Below are positions 40,101 through 50,739 of a stretch of 64,000 bases of DNA, one piece after another. Position 1 is the first letter of the stretch. Each line of letters opens with the position of its first letter. Origin of the DNA: Sisyra terminalis (Eukaryota > Arthropoda > Insecta > Neuroptera > Sisyridae); NCBI GenBank assembly GCA_958496175.1, contig OY292274.1, positions 71,248,630 to 71,312,629 on the forward strand. The letters run 5' to 3'. The position numbers were made by a program, and so were the translations under genes. Below the pieces are notes generated by a model. The model worked only from the letters and a program-made list of their open reading frames with translations. It was not told where the DNA came from and searched no databases.

Positions 40101-43100
40101 ATCGTGTCCGGTTTGATCATTAGTATGACAGGATTGTTGCTTGATTGCATCACACTACAAACAAGACCTGGATGACCTACTACTTCCATCCACTGACACA
40201 GTGGCTGTGGTGTACTGGTTTTATTTCCATTACTCTTAGACGAAATGGGAGTGCTGGCAGCGGAAGCACTGCCGTTATTTGCCGCATTGGAATTGCTGCT
40301 AGAATTACTCATGGTAACATTAGTGGCGGTGCTTAAGTTAATTGGAAAAACTACCGGTAAACATTCATTCATTTCTTTCAACGGCGCAATGAAACTTTTG
40401 CCTTGTGCATAACTAAAGAAAAGTAATTGCAACGTGTGGGAATAATAAATTGAAACACCCCCGCCACCCAATTGCCCGTTAACATCGTGAACGTCATAGT
40501 TGAGAATGTCCAACGTGTTGGTAACGTAAAAGGAACCATGTTGCGCTGAACTTGCTTCATCTAACGCTTGATAATAAATATGGCCCGGCGATGACATAAT
40601 CAATATGTTAAAAACGCCATTACTGTACATGAATGTGGTGTCTCGAATTTTGCCACTAGGTACCAAGAAGAAATATTGTGGACTTAGTGCATCCTTGGCC
40701 AAATCATAAATTTTCACAAAATCTGCTGTGACCAACGCCAATTGAGTTTGACAACCTGGTACCCATATCGCTCGAATGATGAAATTTCCGGTCTCTAGCT
40801 GCGGATGCAGCACAAGATGATCAGAAACCGATCCGGTGAGGGTGAATGTCAACACGTGGCAGTCGCGAAGACCACAAACGGCAAGAAAATCTTCGTTCGC
40901 CGAATTCGCCGACATGGACAAAACGGTGAACGGTATCGGTGCGGATGCCAGTCGGGTGAGCGTGAGTTTCTTCTTTGACGAGTCGGCTTGTTTTAACAAC
41001 GCCGACAATTGTAAAACCGTGATTTTTCCTTTTTCGTGTGACACGGCCAAATGTTGTCGTTTTCCATGGGCCGACGACATGCAACACATAGCCACACGAC
41101 GTACCAAATGGGCCGATAGAAGTTGACGAATTGTTTGACCTTGGTCTCCGGAATAGTTCATGCGAACATTCTCGAAAGCTCCTTCTTGGGAGCCTAACGT
41201 AGGCCACATGAACGGCTCGCTATGTACATACTTCTTGCTAACGGTGTGCAATTGGTCGAGAGCACGTTGAGCGCGAGCTCTACATCCGACCGGCGAAAAC
41301 TGTTCACAACTGGCCTGCACTGCCGGAATTAATTCGCTGGCCAATTCAACAAGAATCGAAACTGCAGAACTGGACTGAATATACGATATTAACGTGTCCT
41401 TAGATCCTTCCAACTGTTTCGCCAATTTCATAATTTTTGTTCGGTCCCGTATGGAGGAGCCATACCGTTCCGTATTAACGGGCGATGAATTTCGTCTGCG
41501 CAAAGAACTTGGCAAAACATGCTCGGTCGTATAATTTATCTGCGCGGTTCCACTACAAGATCCACTCCGACGTAATTCGCCACTTTGTGTGGTGCGTTTC
41601 ACCAACGCCTGGCATGAGCCGTCTTCCTTTGCGCCACAATCACAAAAAAAGTTGCCATACTTGGAGTAGCTCAAATCGTGGTTTTTATGGCACACTCGAG
41701 CACAAACGGAACAAACACCCACACCATCCAACATTTGGCATGTGTGACAATGATACCAGTGCTGATTCATGAATTCTTTTTGCGTCACCGTGAATGTACA
41801 CAGCTTACTGTTCAGTGAATCTTCGTCGGAATCATCCGCGCCGCTGTCGTCGTCCTCGTTTACGTCATCCATCCATTCTGAGTCCATATCAATGGGTATT
41901 TCATGCTCCCACGACGGACTAAGTGACCGGTTTGCATTGGTGCTGGTCGAGGAGTTTGAACCACCAGTGACAATTGGTGAGAGTGCTTCAATAACATCGC
42001 CTATATAGGACAGTAAGTGACACGTGGAATCAGACATTGCATTATATTTACTATTAATTTGGTTTGATTCATTATTTTTCAGCACATCCGATTGAACTAA
42101 ATAGTTTTTGCAAATGTGTAACCAATCAACTGCAGCGATAAATAAATGTTGATGGCCTTTACCACCGCGAGCATCAGCCAAAGTAATCATCACCTTCAGT
42201 AATTCAGGAAAACCTTTTCCTTCAATGCCAGCAGACAGCACTAGTGACCCAATCGACAATAACGCTTTCAAAATGGTTATCGATACATCATCAGCCACGA
42301 GGCTGTATTCTTTTACAATATAAGAAGTAAGTGCTTGCAATAATTGACTGTTTTCTTGAAGTAAAGATTTTTGTTCGTCCGTAGAACTTGGAGAGCCATT
42401 CGACTCGGAGCTTGCGATTTGTGCCGCTGGCCATGCAGTCGCATTACTGCTGTCACCCTTAACAGTTGTTGAAAATTCGTTAGTTTTTCCAGCATCTTCC
42501 GCACCGGTAATGGTTGTAGCAGCCACCGTAGTCGTCATAATGGTCGGCGTTTGAATATTTGAAGATGTAACACTACTATCCATATTGCTGTTACTGCCGA
42601 GAATTACGTGACGTAGCCAGTTTTGCAATTTGTCCGAATCAACTTTGGCCAGTCGAGACATTGTAGCACATAAATACTCCAAACTAATATCCGACGGGTT
42701 TTTATCGGCCGTTGAAAACAATTTGTTGAAAAAGTGTAACACTCTCGTGCTATATTGTTGTGACGTAAGCGGACTAGATACCGACATCAAAACTTTCACC
42801 AAATTGTGTTCGTCCACAAAGAATTGCTCCAGTGCTTGACGGCCGGCCGATTTGTCCAAAAGTTTTTCTAAAAATTTCAAACATTCATGCAATATTCTTT
42901 CATCAATCATTACACTATAGTTGACATCCACAAGTGATGTGAAATTCATTAACAATTTGTAGATGTGATCCAGTGCACATAAGTACACACGCTTTTGATA
43001 TTCCTCGTTTTGAATGTCTCCCACGAGTTTTTCTAGGGTTTTTGTCGCAGATTCGTATACAAATTCTGTACGAGCGTCCAACGTCAACAAAATAAGTAAA

Positions 43101-46100
43101 TCAATTGCCTTATTTTTTAGAGCGGTGGGATCCGACTTGGATATGTGTTGTCCAATGAATTTGATCAGCACGAATAAAAGTCGTTTTAACGAAACATTTA
43201 TCGAGAATGTTGAACGAGCTGACAGTGTTGAAATGTGAGCATTAATTACGGCCAAAATATAGCTTTCGGATGGAATTATATCATTTAGATATGGAGTCCA
43301 ATTACAGTCTGGTAAGGCAAACAAGCGCCACTTGTCAAGAACATTTCGGGCACACAACGGTAATAATTTGACGACTGGCGTGGCCAACGACTCGGTTAGT
43401 GTATGTCGTGAACATACCGCCAACACAGAGCCCAAAGCATTCAACTCAGCTATCGTATATTTACTGCCCACATTACTTGTTCCGTTCGTGTTTACATTAG
43501 GTTCAGGTAATTCATGCATATTATATAGCAAACTAGAAATAATGAATGCGTGAATTGCATACACAAGATTGATAATATGTGGCATTATATCTTGCACTAA
43601 TTCGGTTGCTGGTGATCCTGACGGACGTGAGCTCGATGAAGAATCAGCCAATCGTAATTCCTCATTAATTAAGGCTACTTGAATTTTAGCGATAACAGCA
43701 TCTAACAATATCAAACTAGATAATTGCGGTAAGTTTTCTTTTGGTATCAATCCACCTTTTTCCACCGTCGGTTTCAACGCGATCAAACAATTTTTCGCGG
43801 TCGCTATATCATATTCCAACGTATTTACAAGTCGCGTGGCCGAACTTAATTGTATCGGAGCAAATTGTGTGTAAATGCCTTGCTTAACAAGGGCATCTTT
43901 TAACCATCGACTGAACGTCTTGTGTGCTGCTCGGGGTCCCCAAATCAGTGAGTGTAGTAACAACGGTCCCGGATCTAGAATTCGACCAGCCGACAATATA
44001 TCCATGTAGTGTGTTGATGGAGGCAACACTTGCAACAGTCTCCAACAAATTGTATAACAGTATTGAGTTGCACACAATGCTTGGTATGACATTTTTGATT
44101 CATCTGCAGTTATATTAGCGACATTCATTATTTCAAGTAGTGCATCAATTAACAACGAGTATGTCAATTTGTCGGGAGTTCCCAAAATAAAATTGCAAGC
44201 CAATCCATCCAATTTGGGCGTGTCTTGATTGTTTAGCTCAACATTAACAATGCTATAAAATTTTGGTTTCATTGAAAACTCATCAGGCATTCCAATTTCT
44301 CGATAGTTGTCCTCGATTTCTTTCCATGGCGTGTATTGTCTCGAGGCAATTTGGGTGACATCTTTTTCGTCCGTTGGTGTTAAGCCGGTAGCCGTGAACA
44401 AGTTCCATTGAATTTGTTGCAATAAAGATGTTGGCGCGTCGTACAAATGCCTGACAGCATACTCGAGCAATAACAGCAATCGGGATAAGAGTAACAGTTG
44501 TGAATCTCTTAAGCATGTCGATTGTTGATTAGCTGCGGTCGTGGGTGGTAAGTTTGCGGTTTTATTTTCTGCTGTAGCTACTTCTTTCGGTTCTTTGATT
44601 TGTTCCGATCCTTGCGGATCTTCTGGTTTCTTGGTTTTTTGAGATGTGTCGCTATTCGAACGAGGACACGCGACCTCCGAACATCGAACAACACCACCGG
44701 CAATCAAAAGCAATACCGACTTCTTTTGCATTAAATTAAGAGCGTGGAATAAGTAGAGCAACACTTGGGCATGCTCGACATTTAAATCTTCATTTTCTGA
44801 ATCAATTGTATTTGGATGTCCAACATATTCGACAAGAGTGTTGACCAAACGATGCCAAATACTTATACAGGAGGCTTCTTTTTCTTGTTGTGGTTTCATA
44901 AGTAAAATTTGAGATAGCACCGCCAAAGTTCTTGGGTATACTTGTAAAGGCCATGTCGCATTACTGCCAGCAGCCCATGGCGAAACTCCTAAATGTGCCA
45001 ACAACACCGTTTGTAATTGCCCGTTCAGTAAATTACGAGTTATTAGATTATGTGTGTATCGAGCTAATGCTTGTGAAAAATCGCCATATAATTGACCGAG
45101 CACATTTCCAAAATACACCGAAATCGTTCCTAAAATCAAAAATTTATTAATTAAATCAATATTTGTATATTTTTTTTTAAAAAAAATTCTCACCTGTTTC
45201 TGTTCGCGCAGTTTCTCGATCTAAATCACGAATAATTGCCGCTAAAATAATCATTTGCTGTTCAGTTAAGCCGTTCTTCACATACTTTTGCAAATATTCG
45301 GATTTAGCACATAAAAAATGTTTGTTCATAAACAAAAATAAATTCGTCGATAATTTTATGTACTGTGGAAGAGAAGACAATGTTAAATTTTAGATCGCTA
45401 TACTATTTGTACAGTGTTCAACAGTATTCACATACCCCGTGTGGTTCTCCTTTTTCGGGGACAATTGAATAAGTCCGATCTTGAGCGGGGGTTTTATTTT
45501 GGTTGTCAGCCAAACTCATGTTGTATGTTTCATTGACTTCTGGTGGAGCTATTGTTTCCTCAAACCATTGCCCCAAAATTGGTTCACTATCATCATCTAA
45601 AATTAAAAATTCAAATTATTTCACCTTAAAATATTGAGTTTTTTTTTTGTTAATTATTTACAAACAGAAATGCCAACTATCCAAACATTTTAAAATCTCA
45701 AATTTGCTTACCAAGTGCAGGGGGAGGTTTGGCGTGACGCTTTTTCTTACGCCATATGGAAGCATTTGGGAATACATGACCATAGGGAATATCATTGCTT
45801 GGATTATTGGACGTGGGAATTACATTGGCCGATAACGAGTTATTCGCTAGAGGATAGTTTTCAAGATTGTTGTCTTGAGAACTCGATGGACCAGCCCGTA
45901 TAAAGGTCGCTAATGTCGGATGGTGATGCTGTGTTGAATTGTTAAGATCAACAGCAGCCGTGTGTATTATGGTTGGCAAAATTGGATGCCAACTATCGTT
46001 TATAGCGTACATTGATTGAACAGTGGCGGCTATTGGCCCCACGGGTGCCACAGAATTCGCTGCACTTGTATTAAGATTATCTGCAGGCTGAATTCGTATT

Positions 46101-48993
46101 ATTGTGCGATGAAACTGATAACCTCGTGACGTGCGAGACGCGGTATTATTCGTGATTGCATTGTGGGATTGAGAACCCGAATTATTTGCATTCACATTGT
46201 ATCGAGACCGATAGATCGGATTGTTGGCAATGTTAGATGTATTAGACGCATCCATTATATTGGACGGTACAACCGACTGAATGTTTTGGTAACCAGGACC
46301 ATTAATCACTTGAATATTGGTTTGCACCGCTGGTAGTGCAACAATAGATGGGGCTTCTAAAGATTCAAAGGTTTGGGACAGTGAACTTGCATTTGAGAAT
46401 TGGGTTTCTTGGGAGTTTTCATTCGAGCTTGTTACACGCGCTTTATAATGAGCCAAATTAATTCGAGCTATTCCAGCACGAACTAAATGTAAGAGTCAAA
46501 TTTTAAAAATGTTGTGATTTTTATTAGTACTTGAATCTTACCTTCGTCGGTAGAACTTTCATCGGAACAACTAATCATATCTTCATAGTACGTGGTAGAA
46601 TCCGACTGACTAAACGTATCGCCCTCCGGAGGATGTTTTTGTATTCTTTTTAGAGTGCAAGCTTTTCGATAACTTATGGTAGCCAAATAATAAAATAGTT
46701 GAATTAGAGGCGCAGAATTTAGTAATCGTATAGTTCGTTGCAGTGCCGATGATTCAGCGTTTATATCAAGTGGGGCAGGTTCAATATTTTCGGGATTTAT
46801 ACTTGTTGAAGTTACTTCTATGTGTAAATCATCTAATATTTCCGACATAAGACTAAGAGCTTTTGTCGCCAACGCCACAGACAGAACACCAAAATTTTGT
46901 TGTCTAAATTAGAGAGAAAAAAAATGTTTACAAATACTTTTCAAAAGCCTTAAGTTTTTACGTACACTTTTAAAAGGTTAACTCGTGAATTTGATTCCCT
47001 CACTTTACTAGGACTTCTGCCTTTATCGTCACGGGCCGCGGTTTTTTCTCGTTCCACTGCAGTGCCTGACGCGGCCGACAATTGCGCTTGCAGACCCGAA
47101 ATTAACAACCAAGTTCCTAATAGTATGTGATTTTGTAGAATCTAAAAAATAAAAAAATATTAAAATGGTAATACTGAGTGAGAAGATGTAAACGTGTACA
47201 TGTCCACCAGCACGTGTAGAATTTTTAATTATTTTCGTAACATAATTGAACAGCTCTAAAACTTTTTCCACTAATAAAATAGCTAAACTATCTAAGTCAT
47301 CCTCTTTGGCGGCTGGTGTTTGGGATGATGGAACGGCGGAATTCGATGCGGTTGCGTTGTTTGTTTGCGTTGTTGCACTGGTTCGTGGCGACACCGAGAT
47401 GGTGGTGTTTCCCGCCGCGTTCACGGCCATTGTTCCCCAGAACGCGCAATAAATACACGAGCCAGTCAAAATAGACATTTTTTGTAGTTTGGACGTGGTG
47501 AGTGGCTCTAAGACGGGTAAGGTGATCGCGTCCAATGCTAAAGAAATATCGGAAACCATCGATGATAAACTGTAAAAAAATAGATTCAAATAAAATCATT
47601 TAGTCCGTGGACAACTATTGCGAATATTACCTGTTTCTCACAGCCTGTATTTCGGTATGGTTTGGAGGCAATGAAAATGGTTTACCACTAATTACATCTT
47701 CAAATTTGGTTTTATATTTACGTAAAGTGGGTAAACTAAGACTTAAATCCAACAAAGAATCGCCCGCTCGTAAATCTTGTAACGTGTCGCTATTAGTGAG
47801 TGAAATTAGTCTCTGAAAAATTGATTTTTTTTATTACAAACAATCAAAAAAAAAAAAGAGCAGTACAAGTACTTTAATTTCAGTCGCTTGTTCACTAACG
47901 TCTGCTACATTGTCAGCTGGTTTACTAGAATGCTCTTGATCACTGATTGGAGCGTTTGAACCATTGGAATTAATTGCATTTCGAAATAATGTCTCACCAT
48001 CCACAATGGGGGATGTTAATTGCTCTAATATACTAATTGATAAATCAGACCTGGGTCGCTTAACAGTCTCTTTTTGGGTAGTGGGAGGTATTTCCTTTTC
48101 TGTACCCGCACCTGTAAAATATTGATTTTTCTGAGTGTTATAATATGCTGAACAACAGCGATGGGATAGTACGGATACATACTGGGAAGATTGGTTACAA
48201 TATGCGAAGGCAACATTTCACTATTCATAATTGTAGTAAGAACCACTTGATCGGCTTCCGGCAACAATCCTTGGCCACAACACAATGAACGTATTGCTAG
48301 TAGTAGACTTTTAGGAGCTATTGTCATACCATCCGGGGCGGCACACGTTGAGGATGTTGCGACTTGGTTGCTTAAAGGCATTGCATTGTATGCTCGTATC
48401 CGTCTTATTAAATACTCTAGTAATATTCTACATGCTTGCGACACGACCGGTATATTGTTACGTGATACTGAAATTAAGCACAAATGGAATGTTATTAATA
48501 CGTTTTTATTGTGACACGCAAAAAAAAATAAAAAAACAATTTCAATTCGATCAAATTTACACGTCCAGTGCAAACTGGTCATCGAGTGAAATAAATACCA
48601 AACCCAACCCAGAATACCATAAATCATACTCACAGACTCCGGAATTTGTGCTAATGTAGTCGGCAGCTAATATTGCGAACGACGTATAAAATGTTTCATA
48701 ATTTTCTGGGTGACTGAGAATTTCCGATTCACTGAAAACAATAAATTTTCCGAATAGAAAATGAGTCAGCTTAGTTGAATGACGATTCGAGAATGTGCCA
48801 TATTTCAGTGGGAAATTTTGACGCAGTGTAATAATTGGGAAAAGAAACAATGCAATGCAAACCTTTTGATGATAGCAGAGGCCAGATCTAACACATCGGA
48901 TTTGTTGAAAGATCCATAAGTGGCGGACAAAATGGGTTTTATTATCGCAGACCATTCTACACCACCACTATTAGCAGCCATTGCATCTGCCAT
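25138..48993 (-). CDS. poe: Purity of essence (poe/pushover), UBR4-type giant E3 ubiquitin ligase (5682 aa, 31 exons)
   Basis: UBR4 recognises N-degrons and ubiquitinates misfolded proteins; fly poe mutants affect male fertility and neuronal excitability. Exons, in transcript order: 48993-48863, 48731-48634, 48467-48183, 48111-47873, 47812-47631, 47569-47200, 47141-46966, 46903-46542, 46482-45712, 45596-45436, 45362-45194, 45129-39213, 38815-38608, 38368-38194, 38133-37726, 37666-37535, 37474-37185, 37123-36632, 35562-35388, 35330-34578, 34521-34191, 34117-33775, 33719-33310, 33248-33029, 32967-32701, 32197-32009, 31954-31018, 30794-28484, 25805-25481, 25418-25259, 25199-25138. All are GT/AG and in phase (17049 nt). 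Domains: UBR box about 2090-2160, conserved [20 protein letters not shown] about 2290, a Cys-rich zinc region about 4160-4230 and a C-terminal hemiRING module about 5330-5440. The protein is longer than the fly (~5300) and human (5183) proteins, partly because exon 9 adds 257 low-complexity residues. Confidence 0.96.
26885..27226 (+). pseudogene. Remnant coding sequence in the centre of the foldback element
   Basis: An open stretch of about 110 codons with no good ATG. It contains [20 protein letters not shown] and ends with [20 protein letters not shown] and a stop at 27226. The composition looks protein-like (acidic, Gln/Asn-rich helix) and not like random A/T translation. I recall similar tails (ER...L...LTK.EEQ.Q..LQVV..HR) in uncharacterised arthropod proteins, probably transposon-borne, but cannot name the family. 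It lacks a start codon and an N-terminal part, so it is probably the decayed 3' end of the element's own gene. Confidence 0.5.
28023..28101. repeat. (AT)n microsatellite
   Basis: About 75 bp of uninterrupted AT dinucleotides at the right junction between the inner and outer arms of the foldback. The left junction (26000-26015) has a much shorter AT run. Confidence 0.97.
28230..28260. repeat. Solo terminal repeat end (GACCCACACTAA)
   Basis: A further isolated copy of the terminus seen at 26014 and 28023, with AATCGATTTTTTTGACCCAC followed by ACTAATGG. It abuts the next MITE-like element and is probably left over from a deleted relative. Confidence 0.6.
28264..28417. mobile_element. MITE-like element (CAAGGTTTATAAA family) in poe intron 28
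   Basis: Ends CAAGGTTTATAAAACACACA and ATTTACAAACCTTG are inverted repeats. The internal blocks CTACGTGACGTATCCAGAAG and TTCGTATGACGTCAG are shared with the copies near 16101 and 60615. It lies about 65 bp from the exon 28 donor site (28483). Confidence 0.85.
28640..28993 (-). other. C-terminal hemiRING/UZI catalytic module of poe
   Basis: Encodes [20 protein letters not shown], then [38 protein letters not shown] and [12 protein letters not shown]. This is the zinc-binding E3 module near the end of UBR4 that recruits UBE2A/B-type E2 enzymes. Its Cys and His positions are intact, so ligase activity should be retained. Confidence 0.9.
35739..36552. mobile_element. ~810 bp foldback element in poe intron 18
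   Basis: Arms 35844-36139 and 36186-36477 are near-perfect inverted repeats of about 295 bp around a 46 bp loop. They share, for example, GTCATATGACGGCTTTTCTC and GACAAAGCGCCCG in opposite orientations. Outside these, weaker complementarity runs to the termini CACGATGCAAG and CTTGCATCATG, each flanked by TA, which suggests a TA target duplication. There is no coding sequence, so it is non-autonomous. Confidence 0.88.
41594..41809 (-). other. UBR box (N-degron recognition zinc finger) within poe exon 12
   Basis: Encodes a dense Cys/His segment beginning [20 protein letters not shown] and ending [15 protein letters not shown]. The Cys and His spacing agrees with the ZF-UBR fold that binds type 1 N-terminal residues. 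It is preceded by the acidic stretch ([17 protein letters not shown]) found in UBR4 proteins. No expected zinc ligand appears to be lost. Confidence 0.93.
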
Positions 48994-49892
48994 TTAGTCC
49001 ATTTAGTATAATATTGGTGCAGTCAATTATCTTCGCCTTGTTATGATGTACGGTTGCCATCACTGATTTCTCAAATTGGAAATGTTGGTATCACTGTTGT
49101 CGCGCACAATTTAAAAGGCTTTTCTTTAGTTTTAAAGTTGATGTTTCTTTTAAATTATAGATATAAAATTATTTAAACAACAAAATTTTAAAGAAAAAAA
49201 TACAAAATTAAATACCTTGATTGGTTGTGTAATTTTTAAAAAAAAAAACAATTAGATTATCAATCTAAATAATTATATAATAAAACCAAATAAATAACGT
49301 TTATATTCAATTCAATTTTTGTAAACACAAAAACAAATAGTCTTTAAATTTATTATGTAATAAATTATTCACTTTCGCTTTTTACCGATCTCGCATTGAT
49401 TCACATTTGCAACCAATGCAAATAATCACAGCAGTGGGTCAAATTAATCCATTTATAAAAATAGCCGTAATTCTATCAACAATAAAATTTTATTACTCAT
49501 TTCTAATCCAATTACGATTTTAATGTACATCAATCAATACCAATGAACGGTTAATGATATTCACGAACTATTATTATTCGTAAAATAATCTCATCTACCG
49601 AAAAATTGGCAATCTATTGTAAATAAAAAGCATAAAATTATTTGCTCTGAAAATTGATAATAAAATATTATTTAGTCATTCGGAGAAAAAACCATGCTAG
49701 TTGAAATAGGAGCCCCTGAAGAAATCATTAGGTTATTCTAAGGCAATACATTTGATTTAGCTTGAAGATTAACATATGTAAATAATTGACAAATTTACAA
49801 TCATTAAACTATCGAGCCACGAGTGACTCGGTAAGCAGACTTTAAATTAAAATTTACAATAAGTTGCAAATTTTGTCAAAATTTACAAATAC
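48994..49892. other. poe upstream region
   Basis: On the minus strand, TCAGTG at 49066-49061 is a possible initiator about 70 nt before the poe ATG, with no TATA box. An ATG at 49060-49058 opens a short frame that overlaps the poe start out of frame. The remainder (49070-49892) is AT-rich and shows no recognised gene. Confidence 0.4.
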
Positions 49893-50739
49893 GTGTACAT
49901 TAGGGTAGTTCTTCAAAGTGGTGTTATTGAATTTATTTGCTCCCAGAGGCTCAAATGATTCAAAATTGATAAAAAAAAAATTCCCTGTAAATTTGAGCTC
50001 TTAATATCAACTTTAAGATAGTCCACTTTCCAATTTAAGTTTCTTATGGAAATAATGTGGGAAAAATTAAATTTGTTCTTTAGAATTCCATAACTCAGCG
50101 ACTAATAAATCGGAAGTAACTAATCTCGTCATGTTTATGGTAAATTTAACGATCTACAAAAAAGAGCACTTGTGATTTTTCGCTAAATCTATTGGTTTAA
50201 GAGTTATTCGAGTTTAAAGTTTCATTATTATATAATTATTAATATTATCAATTATAATTATTAAGTAAGTACTTATTTTTACAAAAAATATATTTAATTT
50301 CTTATGCAAAATTTGTATTAATGATCAAAAAAAAAAAGCAAATACAATATTAGCTATGTATCCAACTTTACAATCTTTCCGTTGTTCAGGTAAAAAATGC
50401 ATTTTATTTTCATTGACCATTAGTTCTGCATTCTTAAGCCAATAGATTTAACGAAAAATAATTAGAGCTCTTTTTGGTAGATTGTTTTTACAATAAACAT
50501 AACGCCATTAGTTATTTTCCTTTTATTTGTTGCAGAGTTATAAAATTTTGAAGAACAAATTAAATTTTTCCAACGTTATTTCCACAAGAAACTTAAGTTG
50601 GAAAGTGGACTGTCTTAAAATTAATATTAAGAACTCAAATTTTAAAGAAATTGTTTTTTTTATCAATTTGAAAACATTTGAGCCCCTGGAAGCAAAGAAA
50701 TTCAAAAACATCCCCTTTAAGGACCACCCTAGTATACAT
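49893..50739. mobile_element. ~850 bp foldback element upstream of poe
   Basis: The left end TACATTAGGGTAGTTCTTCA and the right end GGACCACCCTAGTATACATC are inverted repeats, and complementarity extends for about 310 bp on each side (roughly 49904-50220 and 50425-50732). The centre is AT-rich and non-coding. The only frame in it, near 50527, is a by-product of the arm sequence. The ends differ from those of the other foldbacks in this window. Confidence 0.8.
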
